A stretch of 64,000 nt of DNA from Desertimonas sp963786985 (lineage in GTDB: Bacteria > Actinomycetota > Acidimicrobiia > Acidimicrobiales > Ilumatobacteraceae), in NCBI GenBank assembly GCA_963786985.1, contig CAWBBL010000026.1:62001-126000 (forward strand), read 5' to 3'. Both the position numbers and the translations under genes were made by a program. Numbering within the stretch: the first letter of the stretch is position 1; each line of letters begins with the position of its first letter. The notes beneath the pieces were generated by a model. That model was not told the DNA's origin. It saw only the letters and a list, made by a program, of their open reading frames with translations, and did no database searches. Shown here piece after piece: positions 28,113-36,919 of this stretch.

Positions 28113-31100
28113 GTGCACGACAATCGCCGGCTGGTCGAAGAGCGCATCGATCGCGAGCTGTACGAGCGGATACTGCCCCTGGTCCACCCCCATCGCGTGT
28201 CGATGACCGTCGAGGCCGGCCCGTCGCTCGACGCCCTGCGCCCCCTGCCAGTGCCCTCGCCGTGGGGAGCGCCGTGGGGCACGACATGGTTCCGCTGCCA
28301 CGGTGATGTGCCCACCGAGTGGGCGTCGCGGCGCATCGAGGCGATCATCGACCTCGGCTTCTCTGCCGATAGCCCCGGATTCCAATGCGAGGGCCTCGTA
28401 CGTGGACCGCAAGGCGAACCGCTGCAGGGCATCCACCCACGGCGCACTGCCGTACCCGTCACCTCGGGCGCCGGACCTGTGGATCTGATCATCGAAGCGG
28501 CGTCGAACCCGACGTTTCCGCAATTCCGGCCGTCGCCGCTCGGCTCGCTGGCGACCGCCGGCGAGGCACCGCTCTACGAATTCACTCGCGCCGACCTCGT
28601 GGTCGTCGACGAGGAGGCCGAGGCGTTGCTCTACGACTTCACCGTTCTCGACGGAGTGATGCGCACACCGGCTGTCACCGATCGGCGTCGGCTGCGGCTG
28701 CTCAGCGTGTTGGCCCGCGGCCTCGACGCCATCGCCGGCGGGGCGGCGCCGGCCGACGTTCGATCGATCCTCGCTCCGGCGCTGGCGAGCAGGACCGCCG
28801 AACCGGCGCACCGGGCGATCGCCACGGGTCACGCGCACATCGACACCGCGTGGCTGTGGCCGATCCGCGAAACGGTGCGCAAGTGCGTGCGTACGTTCGC
28901 CTCGGCGGTGGCGTTGATGGACGACGAACCGGACTACGTGTTCTCCTGCTCGCAGGCCCAGCAATACGAGTGGATCCGCCAGCGTGAACCAGCGCTGTTC
29001 GAGCGGATCGCCGCCAAGGTCGCCGCCGGCCAATGGATCCCGGTGGGGGGCATGTGGGTCGAGGCCGACATGAACCTGCCGTCGGGCGAGAGCATCGTCC
29101 GCCAGATCGTCCACGGCCAACGGTGGTTCGCCGAGCACCTCGGCGTGACCTGTACCGAGGTGTGGATCCCCGACGTGTTCGGTTATCCGGGAAGCCTCCC
29201 GCAAGTGTTTGCTGCCGGCGGGATGCACCGCTTCGTGACCCAGAAGCTGTCGTGGAACCGGACCAACCGGTTCCCCCACCAGACGTTCTGGTGGGAGGGC
29301 ATCGACGGCAGCCGGGTGCTGACGCACTTCCCACCCGTCGACACGTACAACGCCGAGATCAGTCCAGCCGAGCTGAGCGAGTCGATGGAACGGTTCGCCG
29401 AGCACCGGTGGAGCAACGTGTCGCTGATCCCCTTCGGCTATGGAGACGGCGGGGGCGGTCCGACCCGCGAGATGCTGGCGCGGGCTGCCCGTCTCGCCGA
29501 CCTCGACCCGCTGCCACGCGTCGAGCTCGGCACCGCGGCGCGGTTCTTCGAACACGTCGAGTCCGAGGCTGCCGGCGGGGCCCCAGTCCCGGTGTGGCGT
29601 GGCGAGCTGTACTTCGAGACCCATCGGGGAACGCTCACCAGCCAGCTGCGGACCAAGCTCGGCAACCGGCGGTGTGAGCGGCTGCTGCGCGAGGCGGAAC
29701 TGTGGACCGCCACCGCCGCGCTGGGCGGCGCCGACACCGACCCACGCGAGTTCGACGAGACGTGGCAGGAGGTGCTCACCCAGCAGTTCCATGACATCCT
29801 GCCCGGCTCGTCGATCGCCTGGGTGCACGCCGATGCCGAGGAGGTCTTCGACCGCGTTGCCAGCACCTTGGAACAGCGCATCGACGCCCGCCTCGCCGGA
29901 CTCAGATCGGGTGGAGCGGTGGTCGCCAACGCGGCGACGTTCCCGCGCTCCGAAGTTGTCGTCACGACGGCGACACCGGGTGGCGACGGTCCCATCCAGG
30001 TGCTCGATGACGGTCGCGTCGCGGCGGTGTTCAACGCCCCGGGTCTCGGGATCGCTCCGTTGACGGCGACAGCGCTGGCGCCCAGCCATGGCGAGCGGGC
30101 GCCGCAGGTGGTCGTCACCGACCGCTCGATGTCCAACGGGCTGCTCGCCGTCGGCTGGGGGCTCGACGGCAACCTGACCTCGGTCATCGACGTCGTCCGC
30201 GGTCGCGAACTGATTCGATCTGGGGGTGTCGGCGCCGAGCTGTTGTTGGCCGCCGACCGCCCGGTGCAGTACGACGCCTGGGACCTCGAGTCGTGGACGA
30301 TCGAGGCGTCCGCCCCGGTCGGACCAGCCGAGTCGATCGAGGTCGAGGCTGCCGGGCCACTCGTCGGGATCGTTGCCGTGCGGCGTTCATTTGGCCCGTC
30401 GTCTGCCGTGGTGCGCTACGTCCTGCGCGCCTGCTCAGCGCGCCTCGACATCGAGATCGACCTCGACTGGCATCACGATGAGCACCTGTTGTCGATGCGC
30501 TTCCCGATCGACGTGCACGCCGATACGGCGACGTGTGGTGTCCAGTTCGGAGCCGTGCGCCGGCCGACCCATGCCTCGACGTCGTGGGATGCTGCCAAGT
30601 TCGAGGTGTGCGCCCATCGCTACGTCGATCTCGCCGAGCCCGACTTCGGGGTCGCCGTGCTCAACAACGGACGCTATGGCCACGGCCTCCTGGGAGACTC
30701 GATACGGGTCAGCCTGGCCCGGGCCGCGAAATACCCCGATCCCGGCGCCGACCACGGACGCCATTCCGTGACCCTGGCGCTGTTGCCGCACGGGCCCGGC
30801 CTCGCCGACGTCGTCGCCGAGGCCGAACGGCTGGAGTTGCCGCTCCGTGTCGTCGACGCCGGCAGTGGCGGAGCGCCCGGAGACCTGCCGGCGCCAGTCG
30901 TCACCGTGATCGGTCGCGGTGTGGAGGTCGACGCCGTCAAGGTCGCCGACGACGGCAGTGGCGACCTCGTCGTCCGGCTCCACGAGGCGACCGGCAATCG
31001 AGTGGCCGCCACCGTGGCGATCCCTCGGCGCATCGCCCAGGCGGCCGCCTGCGACCTGCTCGAGCAGCCACAACGACACTTCGAGGTGTCCGACGGGATC

Positions 31101-31166
31101 TGTGCGGTGACCCTGCGCCCGTTCCAGCTGATGACCCTGCGCCTGACCCCCGACCACCGCCCCTGA
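28113..31166 (+). CDS. Alpha-mannosidase, glycoside hydrolase family 38
   Basis: Zinc-dependent exo-hydrolase of 1017 residues, cleaving alpha-mannose residues with retention. H240, H242 and D244 in TGHAHIDTAWLWP start the catalytic domain; D353 in WIPDVFGYPGSLPQ is the expected nucleophile and zinc ligand; QFHDILPGSSI provides the later His. The beta-sandwich C-terminal domains follow from about 620. The length fits cytosolic-type bacterial GH38 enzymes, and there is no signal peptide. GTG 28113 is chosen over upstream codons because of the TACCGT hexamer. Its likely substrates are mannosides taken up or made by the cell. Confidence 0.93.
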   Translation: MHDNRRLVEERIDRELYERILPLVHPHRVSMTVEAGPSLDALRPLPVPSPWGAPWGTTWFRCHGDVPTEWASRRIEAIIDLGFSADSPGFQCEGLVRGPQGEPLQGIHPRRTAVPVTSGAGPVDLIIEAASNPTFPQFRPSPLGSLATAGEAPLYEFTRADLVVVDEEAEALLYDFTVLDGVMRTPAVTDRRRLRLLSVLARGLDAIAGGAAPADVRSILAPALASRTAEPAHRAIATGHAHIDTAWLWPIRETVRKCVRTFASAVALMDDEPDYVFSCSQAQQYEWIRQREPALFERIAAKVAAGQWIPVGGMWVEADMNLPSGESIVRQIVHGQRWFAEHLGVTCTEVWIPDVFGYPGSLPQVFAAGGMHRFVTQKLSWNRTNRFPHQTFWWEGIDGSRVLTHFPPVDTYNAEISPAELSESMERFAEHRWSNVSLIPFGYGDGGGGPTREMLARAARLADLDPLPRVELGTAARFFEHVESEAAGGAPVPVWRGELYFETHRGTLTSQLRTKLGNRRCERLLREAELWTATAALGGADTDPREFDETWQEVLTQQFHDILPGSSIAWVHADAEEVFDRVASTLEQRIDARLAGLRSGGAVVANAATFPRSEVVVTTATPGGDGPIQVLDDGRVAAVFNAPGLGIAPLTATALAPSHGERAPQVVVTDRSMSNGLLAVGWGLDGNLTSVIDVVRGRELIRSGGVGAELLLAADRPVQYDAWDLESWTIEASAPVGPAESIEVEAAGPLVGIVAVRRSFGPSSAVVRYVLRACSARLDIEIDLDWHHDEHLLSMRFPIDVHADTATCGVQFGAVRRPTHASTSWDAAKFEVCAHRYVDLAEPDFGVAVLNNGRYGHGLLGDSIRVSLARAAKYPDPGADHGRHSVTLALLPHGPGLADVVAEAERLELPLRVVDAGSGGAPGDLPAPVVTVIGRGVEVDAVKVADDGSGDLVVRLHEATGNRVAATVAIPRRIAQAAACDLLEQPQRHFEVSDGICAVTLRPFQLMTLRLTPDHRP

Positions 31167-31168
31167 CC

Positions 31169-31246
31169 GTTCTGGGCGGCCTTCGGTCCACTTCTCGATC
31201 TGGGTGGCCGGCGGTCCGGTTTCGACGGGTTGGGCCGCCCAGAACG
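31169..31246. repeat. Intergenic repeat family A, copy 3
   Basis: Starts GTTCTGGGCGGCC three bases after the alpha-mannosidase stop, has a central CGATCTGGGTGGCC, and ends TTGGGCCGCCCAGAACG, 7 bases from the convergent ferredoxin stop. The outer arms are perfectly complementary over 12 bp. Confidence 0.88.
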
Positions 31247-31253
31247 GCGTTCG

Positions 31254-31571
31254 TCAGGCGCCGCGGGTGTCGATGGCGGCTTGGTCGTAGGGCTCGATCA
31301 TGATGCACTCGCCGGGGCACTCCTCGGCGGCCTCGACGGCCGAGTCGATGAGTGAGTCAGGGATGCGGGCGACGCCCTTGCCGCCGTCCGGGCCATGTCC
31401 GGCGCCGTCGGCGCCGTCGAAGACGATCGTCGATCCGAAGTGGCTCGCTTCTTCCTTGACCACCCACAATCCATCGTCGCGGCCGACGAAAACGTCCGGG
31501 CAGATCTCCGAGCAGATCCCGTCGCCGGTGCAGAGATCCTGGTCGATCCAGACCATCAGAGTGGTTGCCAT
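31254..31571 (-). CDS. Ferredoxin, 3Fe-4S/4Fe-4S type with central insertion
   Basis: Electron carrier of 105 residues. The first cluster segment is LCTGDGICSEICPDVF with C14, C20 and C24; the last is ECPGECIMIEP with C85 and C89. The Gly/Asp replacement within the first motif (CTGDGIC) is typical of ferredoxins that serve cytochrome P450 or Rieske systems. Residues 40-70 form a longer glycine-rich loop (DGADGAGHGPDGGKG). TATCCT at 31579-31584 ends 7 bases before the ATG. No P450 is in the window. Confidence 0.85.
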   Translation of the reverse strand: MATTLMVWIDQDLCTGDGICSEICPDVFVGRDDGLWVVKEEASHFGSTIVFDGADGAGHGPDGGKGVARIPDSLIDSAVEAAEECPGECIMIEPYDQAAIDTRGA

Positions 31572-31646
31572 GGGAACGAGGATACGCCGTGGCCGGTCAC
31601 CCCAACCGGAACAGCGCCGCGCGTGCGGACGCGCGACGATCAGACG

Positions 31647-32387
31647 GTGGTTTCCCCCGAACTCGATGCGGCACCTGCGGTCACGCTGCTGCAGTTGAGC
31701 GACACCCATCTGTCGGCGCTCAACGGCGTGCCTGCCTCGCTGCGCTGGCTGCTCGGCGAGATCGCCGCCGATCCGCCCGACGTCGTCGCCCTGACCGGCG
31801 ACATCGTCCTCGAGGACCCCGACGACGCCGACGATCGGCGGTTCGCCAGCGCCGTGTTCGCCGCCTTGCCGAGCCCGCTGTTGACGATCCCCGGCAATCA
31901 CGACGTCGGCTTCTACGGCGAGGACGACAAGCGTCCGGATCGGGTTGCCTCCTTCGTCGCCACGTGGGGCAGCGATCGCTTCGCGATCGACGTCGCCGGC
32001 TGGCGAGTCGTCGGAGCCAACGCCTACCTGCTCGGCGATCCCGACCACGACGATTGGCTGACCGATGCCGTCACCGTCGATCGACCGGTCGCCGTGTTCA
32101 TCCATCAGCCGGTGGCCGACGAGACCAATGACGGCTGGGAGATGCCGGCCGGCGCCGTGGCCGCGTTCCATCGCGCCGTCGATCGTGCTGACGTGCGCCT
32201 CGTCGCCTCAGGGCACCGCCACCGCTACGCCGATCGCGGGCATCACGTGTGGGCGCCGTCGGCAACCCTGGTCGGAGAGGATCGCGACCCGTGGAGCGAC
32301 CCACGCCGCGGCGCGGTCGAGTACACGTTCCGCGCTGACGGCACGTTCAGCCACCGCCTGATCCACGCGCCGTCGGAAGCGCCATGA
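31647..32387 (+). CDS. Metallophosphoesterase (calcineurin-like)
   Basis: Protein of 246 residues with all family motifs: LSDTHLSALNG (DxH), VVALTGDIV (GD), TIPGNHDVG (GNHD), VAVFIHQP, and VASGHRHRY (GHxH). These bind two metals and cleave phosphodiesters or monoesters. The compact size and the IHQP/GHRH arrangement resemble class III cyclic nucleotide phosphodiesterases (CpdA/Rv0805 group), but the substrate is not established. GTG 31647 is the best start; it is divergent from the ferredoxin. Confidence 0.85.
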   Translation: MVSPELDAAPAVTLLQLSDTHLSALNGVPASLRWLLGEIAADPPDVVALTGDIVLEDPDDADDRRFASAVFAALPSPLLTIPGNHDVGFYGEDDKRPDRVASFVATWGSDRFAIDVAGWRVVGANAYLLGDPDHDDWLTDAVTVDRPVAVFIHQPVADETNDGWEMPAGAVAAFHRAVDRADVRLVASGHRHRYADRGHHVWAPSATLVGEDRDPWSDPRRGAVEYTFRADGTFSHRLIHAPSEAP

Positions 32388-32394
32388 GCGCCGC

Positions 32395-33645
32395 TCAGGA
32401 CGTCAGGTGGTCGAGGGCGACTGCCGCGTACATGGCGATGCCGGTGGCCATCGCCTGCTCGTCGAAGACGACGTGGTTGGAGTGGTTCGGTGCCGCTGTC
32501 GCCGGGTCGACCCCGGGAGGCGTGCCCCCGAGGAACATCATCGACCCCGGCACGCGCTGGAGCACGTAGCTGAAGTCCTCGGCGCCCATGATCGGGTGCG
32601 GCAGTTCGACGACGTTGCGGCTTCCGGCGACGAGCTGAGCGAGCGACCGGGCGTTGTCGGCGAACGGGCCGTCATTGACGGTCACCGGATACCCGTTGTC
32701 GATCTCCACGGTCGCCGCCACGCCGTGGGCAGCGGCGATACCTTCGGCAACGCGGCTGATGTTGCCGTGCACCCGCGCCCGGGTGGTTTCGCTGACCGCC
32801 CGGATCGTCCCCTCGATGTGGGCCGTCTCGGGGATGATGTTGTCGGTCGTGCCGGCGGCGATCCGCCCGACGGTGACGACGCACGGGTCGAACACGTCGA
32901 TCGTGCGGGTCACCATCGTCTGCAGCGCCTGGACGATCTCGCAGGCGACGGGGATCGGGTCGACGGCGCGGAACGGCTCGCTGGCGTGTCCGCCCTGGCC
33001 GGTGATCGTGATCAGCAGGGTGTCGGCCGACGCCATCGTCGGGCCACCGCGGACGGTCAGCCAGCCCGACGGGAGCATCGACGTGATGTGCAAGGCGAAG
33101 GCGCCGGTGACCGGCGACGGTGTGCCGTCGGCGAGTGGCGGGACGTCGAGGAGGCCCTCGTCGAGCATGAAGCGAGCGCCGTGCTCACCTTCTTCGCCGG
33201 GCTGGAACATGAACAGCACGCGGCCGGCGAGCTCGCCGGCCCGCTCGGCGAGCAGGCGGGCGGCACCGGCGAGCATCGCCGTGTGTGTGTCGTGGCCGCA
33301 GGCGTGCATCTTGTCGGCGTGGTTCGACGAGAAGTCGAGGCCGGTGTCCTCGGTGAGCGGCAGCGCATCCATGTCGCCGCGTAGCAGCACCGTCGGACCC
33401 GGCTGGCCGCCGGTCAGCAGGGCGGCGATCCCGCTCGTCGTCGTGTGCACCGTCACGTCGACTGGCAGTGGTTCGAGCGCCGCCAGCACGTGTTCCTGGG
33501 TGATCGGCAGGTCGTTGCCGACCTCCGGCCAACGATGCAGCGTGCGGCGCAACTCGACGGCTCCGGACAGCGCCCCGGCGGCCTCGTCGCGCAACGCGTC
33601 GATGTCGATGCGCTCGCCCAGCTGATGTACGTCGTCGGCACTCAT
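32395..33645 (-). CDS. M20 family amidohydrolase (peptidase M20D)
   Basis: Metal-dependent hydrolase of 416 residues, similar to N-acyl-amino-acid or hippurate hydrolases. Conserved segments: LRGDMDALPL, HACGHDTHTAML (metal ligands), FQPGEEGEHGARFML with the catalytic Glu, GGHASEPFRAVDPI in the dimerisation domain, and MGAEDFSYVL near the end. ATG 33645 is supported by TACGAT at 33653-33658; longer upstream frames are not. It ends 7 bases from the convergent phosphoesterase stop. Confidence 0.92.
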   Translation of the reverse strand: MSADDVHQLGERIDIDALRDEAAGALSGAVELRRTLHRWPEVGNDLPITQEHVLAALEPLPVDVTVHTTTSGIAALLTGGQPGPTVLLRGDMDALPLTEDTGLDFSSNHADKMHACGHDTHTAMLAGAARLLAERAGELAGRVLFMFQPGEEGEHGARFMLDEGLLDVPPLADGTPSPVTGAFALHITSMLPSGWLTVRGGPTMASADTLLITITGQGGHASEPFRAVDPIPVACEIVQALQTMVTRTIDVFDPCVVTVGRIAAGTTDNIIPETAHIEGTIRAVSETTRARVHGNISRVAEGIAAAHGVAATVEIDNGYPVTVNDGPFADNARSLAQLVAGSRNVVELPHPIMGAEDFSYVLQRVPGSMMFLGGTPPGVDPATAAPNHSNHVVFDEQAMATGIAMYAAVALDHLTS

Positions 33646-33666
33646 GGCCCCGATCGTAGGAAGCAT

Positions 33667-33741
33667 TTCCCGTCCGGGAACTACGCGACGCCCAGGGGAG
33701 GCAGCACGGTGCACCAGGCGCCGGCCGGCAATCAGGAGGCA
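33667..33741 (+). promoter_or_regulatory. Palindrome and strong ribosome site before the WXG100 gene
   Basis: TTCCCG-TC-CGGGAA at 33667-33680 is a perfect palindrome in the space between the divergent M20 and WXG100 genes. AGGAGG at 33735-33740 lies 6 bases before ATG 33747, one of the few canonical Shine-Dalgarno sites in the window, so this gene is leadered, unlike most neighbours. Confidence 0.5.
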
Positions 33742-33746
33742 CCACG

Positions 33747-34025
33747 ATGCCCGCAGGAATGTACGGAGCCGATCCGGACCAGCTCACCGCGCTCGGCGGC
33801 AAGCTCGTCGCCCAGAACGAGTCGATCGCCGACATCCAGTCGGTTGTCTTCACGACGCTCGCCGGGACGACCTGGCAGGGCCCGGCTCGTGACAAGTTCG
33901 AGGCCGATTGGAACGATCAGTTCAATCCGGCGCTCAACGGACTGAAGGACGCCTTCACCGCCGCCGGCAACGAATGCACCCAGCGGGCGGCGTCGCTCGC
34001 CCAGGTCATGGGCGTGGTTGCCTAG
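33747..34025 (+). CDS. WXG100 (ESAT-6-like) family protein
   Basis: Small helical-hairpin protein of 92 residues with the turn motif WQG at the centre (TTWQGPARDKFEADW) and a mostly alpha profile. Such proteins are exported as dimers by type VII secretion or form the N-terminus of toxins. None of the ESX core genes (eccB, eccC, mycP) or an LXG/toxin partner is in the window, so it is an orphan here. The terminal YxxxD/E export signal of ESX substrates is not evident. The strong AGGAGG site fits a highly translated protein. Confidence 0.82.
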   Translation: MPAGMYGADPDQLTALGGKLVAQNESIADIQSVVFTTLAGTTWQGPARDKFEADWNDQFNPALNGLKDAFTAAGNECTQRAASLAQVMGVVA

Positions 34026-34047
34026 CCCGCCCGGCGGCTGCCAGCTT

Positions 34048-34092
34048 CTGTGTCACGACAAATGACGTCCGACGTCGTCGGTCGTGACACAG
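34048..34092. promoter_or_regulatory. Long inverted repeat between WXG100 and thiamine-binding-like genes
   Basis: CTGTGTCACGAC (34048-34059) and GTCGTGACACAG (34081-34092) are perfect 12-bp arms around a 21-base loop that itself holds GACGTCCGACGTC. It is 22 bases after the WXG100 stop and 25 bases before the TACGCT hexamer of the next gene. It could be a terminator or an operator; I cannot decide. Confidence 0.5.
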
Positions 34093-34129
34093 ATCCGGAG
34101 CGAACGCCCCGTGGTCCTACGCTGACGGT

Positions 34130-34381
34130 GTGCAGGAGCTCGAGTTCACCGTCGAGCCGTTCGTCGAGGGCAATCCCGGTCCGCACGTGCGGGCGGCCGT
34201 CACGGCAGTCGAGTCGCTCGGCGCGACAGTCGAGTTCGGCCCGTTCGGGACGACGTGCCAGGCGCCGGGGGCGGTGATGCCCGACATCGTCGCCGCCGTC
34301 GTCAGGGAGGCCTTCGCCAACGGCGCCACCCATGTGTCATTGCACGTCTCGGCGACTGACGAGGGAAGCGCGGCGCCGTGA
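34130..34381 (+). CDS. Thiamine-binding-like small protein (DUF77/MTH1187 family)
   Basis: An 83-residue protein with a ferredoxin-like fold typical of the MTH1187/YqgV group: EFTVEPFVEGNPGPHVRAAVTAVES then VEFGPFGTTCQAPG. Family members bind thiamine-like ligands as tetramers. TACGCT at 34118-34123 ends 6 bases before GTG 34130. The stop overlaps the GTG of the next regulator gene, so the two are coupled. Confidence 0.78.
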   Translation: MQELEFTVEPFVEGNPGPHVRAAVTAVESLGATVEFGPFGTTCQAPGAVMPDIVAAVVREAFANGATHVSLHVSATDEGSAAP

Positions 34382-34734
34382 GTTCCGACAAGCTGCTCAA
34401 CGCCATCAGGCCGGTGCTCGACGCCGTTGGCGCCACCCTGGTGCGCCCCGACGAGCGGCAGTCGTCCGACATCCCGCTGGTCTGGGAGGGGGTGGTCGTC
34501 GCCGCCGTGCGCACGCCGCCGTTGCACGGGGCCCTCGACCGGCTGATCGAGTCCGTCGAGTCGGACCTCGGCGGCCGCCTCGGCGAGTTGCCCCGCGAGG
34601 AGAAGCAGCACGCCGTCCGTCTGCTCCACGAACGCGGCGCCTTCGTCCTGCGCAAAGCCGTCGACGACATCGCCGACCGGCTGCAGGTCAGCCGGATCAC
34701 CGTCTACAACTACCTCAACGCCATCACTCGATGA
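34378..34734 (+). CDS. Helix-turn-helix protein (YheO/HTH_22-like)
   Basis: Protein of 118 residues. The C-terminal part (REEKQHAVRLLHERGAFVLRKAVDDIADRLQVSRITVYNYL) is a Fis-like helix-turn-helix of the kind found at the end of YheO/DhaR-type regulators. The N-terminal 70 residues are not the usual PAS domain and may be a shortened ligand-binding part. It overlaps both neighbours (GTGA and ATGA junctions), placing it in a four-gene unit with the thiamine-binding-like and HAD genes. Confidence 0.65.
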   Translation: MSSDKLLNAIRPVLDAVGATLVRPDERQSSDIPLVWEGVVVAAVRTPPLHGALDRLIESVESDLGGRLGELPREEKQHAVRLLHERGAFVLRKAVDDIADRLQVSRITVYNYLNAITR

Positions 34735-35414
34735 CGCGTTTTGACGTGATCGGCGTCGACGCCGACGACACGCTGTGGCACAGCGAGGACTCGTTCCTCG
34801 AGGTCGAGCGGCGCTACGTCGAGCTGCTCACCCCCTACGTCGCTGTGGGCGTTGACATCCGCGGCGCGCTGCGGGCCACCGAGCAGCGCCACCTGCCGAT
34901 CTCCGGGTACGGCGTCAAGGCCTTCACCCTGTCGCTCGTCGAGTGCGCGATCACGGTCTCCCAGGGCAAGGTCCCGGCGAACGTGGTCGGCGAAGTGCTG
35001 GCCCTCGGGATGGGCATGCTCACCGAGCCGGTGCGGCTGCTCGACGGAGTCGCCGAGGTTCTTGCCGATCTCGGCCGCGATCACCGCCTCGTGCTGATCA
35101 CCAAGGGCGATCTCGTCCACCAGTCGCGCAAACTCGAGTCGTCGGGCCTCGCCCACCACTTCACCCACATCGACATCGTGATGGAGAAGGACGAGGCGAC
35201 CTACCGACGGATCCTCGGCGATCTCGGCGTCGAGCCGGATCGCTTCTGCATGATCGGCAACTCAGTGCGCAGCGACGTGCTCCCGGTCCTCGCCATCGGC
35301 GGTGACGCCGTGCACGTCGCCTACCACATCACCTGGGAACACGAGCTCGTCGACCACGACGGATCGATCGTCACCGCAGAGACGCTGCGCGACGTACCCG
35401 CCCTGCTGCGCTGA
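34731..35414 (+). CDS. HAD family hydrolase
   Basis: Haloacid-dehalogenase-type phosphatase of 227 residues. Motif I is VIGVDADDTLW (nucleophile Asp and acid/base Asp), motif II LITKGD, motif III the Lys near VMEKDEATY, and motif IV MIGNSVRSDVLP. A helical cap lies between motifs I and II. It resembles YjjG/GPH-like enzymes; substrate unknown. The ATG overlaps the stop of the upstream regulator. Confidence 0.88.
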   Translation: MTRFDVIGVDADDTLWHSEDSFLEVERRYVELLTPYVAVGVDIRGALRATEQRHLPISGYGVKAFTLSLVECAITVSQGKVPANVVGEVLALGMGMLTEPVRLLDGVAEVLADLGRDHRLVLITKGDLVHQSRKLESSGLAHHFTHIDIVMEKDEATYRRILGDLGVEPDRFCMIGNSVRSDVLPVLAIGGDAVHVAYHITWEHELVDHDGSIVTAETLRDVPALLR

Positions 35415-35441
35415 CGAGCTGGCCAGCTACCGTCGCCGCTG

Positions 35442-36194
35442 ATGGATCGCGACGACTTCTTGGCGACCTTGCACGACGAGTCGACCGCCCTGCTCGTCGC
35501 GGCCCGCCAGGCCGACCCCCAGGCGGCGGTGCCCGGCTGTCCGGACTGGACGACGGCCGACCTCGTGTGGCACATCGGCGAGGTGCACGACTTCTGGGGC
35601 TGGATCGTCCGCGAGCGCTCAACCGCGCCGGACGCCTACGAGGACCCGGTGCGGCCGGGCAGCGGTCTTGGATTCGACGAGGCGTTCACGGCGGTCGCCA
35701 CGTTCGCCAGCGAACGGGCTGCCGAACTGTTCCGTGTTCTCGCCGACACCGATCCGGTGACCCCGGTGTGGACGTGGACTCCGCAACACGACGTCGCCTG
35801 GGTGACGCGGCGGATGGCCCACGAGACGGCGGTCCATCGCGTCGATGCCGAGCACGCTGCGAATCGCGAGCACCGCCTCGCTCCGGAACTGGCCGCCGAC
35901 GGGATCGACGAGTTCCTCGAGTTCTTCTTCCCCCTGGCGGCCGCCGACGCGCCGCCGCTGGCCGGCAGCGTTCACCTGCATTGCACCGACGCCGACGGTG
36001 AGTGGACCGTGCGACCGGCCGCCGATGGTGGCATCACCGTGGCCGGTGGCCACGCCAAGGCCGATGCCGCGCTACGCGGCGACGCTCACGACCTGCTGAT
36101 GGTGTTGTGGCGGCGGTCGCCGCTCGACAGCGTCACGGTGTTCGGCGACGTCGACCTGGTGACCGGGTTCGTCAATCGGCCGAGCAACGACTGA
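35442..36194 (+). CDS. DinB-like, mycothiol-dependent maleylpyruvate isomerase family protein
   Basis: Protein of 250 residues. VPGCPDWTTADLVWHIGEVHDFW and RRMAHETAVHRVDAE supply the His/Glu/His metal triad of the DinB/MDMPI fold; the C-terminal part (GSVHLHCTDADGEWTV and ALRGDAHDLLMVLWRR) is the SCP2-like domain of the same family. Such enzymes use mycothiol as thiol cofactor, consistent with mshA at 58395. The reaction is not known. TACCGT at 35428-35433 ends 8 bases before the ATG. Confidence 0.85.
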   Translation: MDRDDFLATLHDESTALLVAARQADPQAAVPGCPDWTTADLVWHIGEVHDFWGWIVRERSTAPDAYEDPVRPGSGLGFDEAFTAVATFASERAAELFRVLADTDPVTPVWTWTPQHDVAWVTRRMAHETAVHRVDAEHAANREHRLAPELAADGIDEFLEFFFPLAAADAPPLAGSVHLHCTDADGEWTVRPAADGGITVAGGHAKADAALRGDAHDLLMVLWRRSPLDSVTVFGDVDLVTGFVNRPSND

Positions 36195-36203
36195 CGCCGC
36201 CCC

Positions 36204-36917
36204 GTGCCCGTCGAACTGGCGCTGATCTGCGTCGCCATCGCCGTCGTCGGGGCGGCGGTACAAGGTGCGATCGGGCTCGGCTTCGGACTCCTGTCGGCGC
36301 CGTTCCTGGCGATCATCGACACCGACTTCATTCCCGGGGCAGTGCTCGTCGCGGTGCTGCCGCTCTCCACCTCGGTGGCCGTGCGGGCCAAGAACGATGT
36401 CGACCGACGGAGCGCAGCGCTGGCCATCGCCGGGCGCATCCCCGGCGTCGTCGCCGGTGCTGTTGTGGCCGCGGCAGTGAGCAGCCGCCTGCTCTCGATC
36501 GGACTGGGCACCGTCGTGCTGATCGCCGTGGCGATGTCGATCTGGCTGCCGTCGGTGCCGACGACGACCGGCCTGACCGTCGGCGCCGGGGCCGTGTCCG
36601 GGTTCATGGGAACCACCACGGGGGTAGGAGGGCCACCGATGGCCCTGCTCTACCAGCGGGGCAGCCCGACCGTCGTGCGCGCCACGCTCAGCGCCTACTT
36701 CTCGATCGGGACCGTGCTGTCGATCGTCGCCCTCACGCTGGTTGGCGACCTGACGGCACGGCAGTGGCGACTCGGCGCCCTGCTGCTCCCCGGAGTCGTC
36801 ATCGGGCTGGCCGTCTCACCGTGGTTGCGCCGTCACGCCGACGGCCCGCGGTTCCGGCCGATCCTGCTGGCGTTCTGCGCCGCATCGGCGGTACTCCTGC
36901 TCGCCGAGCAGCTGTAG
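36204..36917 (+). CDS. TauE/SafE family membrane permease
   Basis: Integral membrane protein of 237 residues with about eight helices. Two repeats of the TauE/SafE pattern are visible: AAVQGAIGLGFGLLSAPFLAII in the first half and SGFMGTTTGVGGPPMALLY in the second. Family members export sulfite, sulfoacetate or similar anions. The gene follows the DinB-like gene by 9 bases; its stop is 2 bases from the convergent coaA stop. Confidence 0.88.
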   Translation: MPVELALICVAIAVVGAAVQGAIGLGFGLLSAPFLAIIDTDFIPGAVLVAVLPLSTSVAVRAKNDVDRRSAALAIAGRIPGVVAGAVVAAAVSSRLLSIGLGTVVLIAVAMSIWLPSVPTTTGLTVGAGAVSGFMGTTTGVGGPPMALLYQRGSPTVVRATLSAYFSIGTVLSIVALTLVGDLTARQWRLGALLLPGVVIGLAVSPWLRRHADGPRFRPILLAFCAASAVLLLAEQL

Positions 36918-36919
36918 GT

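Noticed and set aside
27807..30089. A 760-codon open frame on the minus strand over alpha-mannosidase and the regulator start
   Set aside because: It overlaps two well-supported genes and shows no domain; long antisense frames are expected at this GC content.
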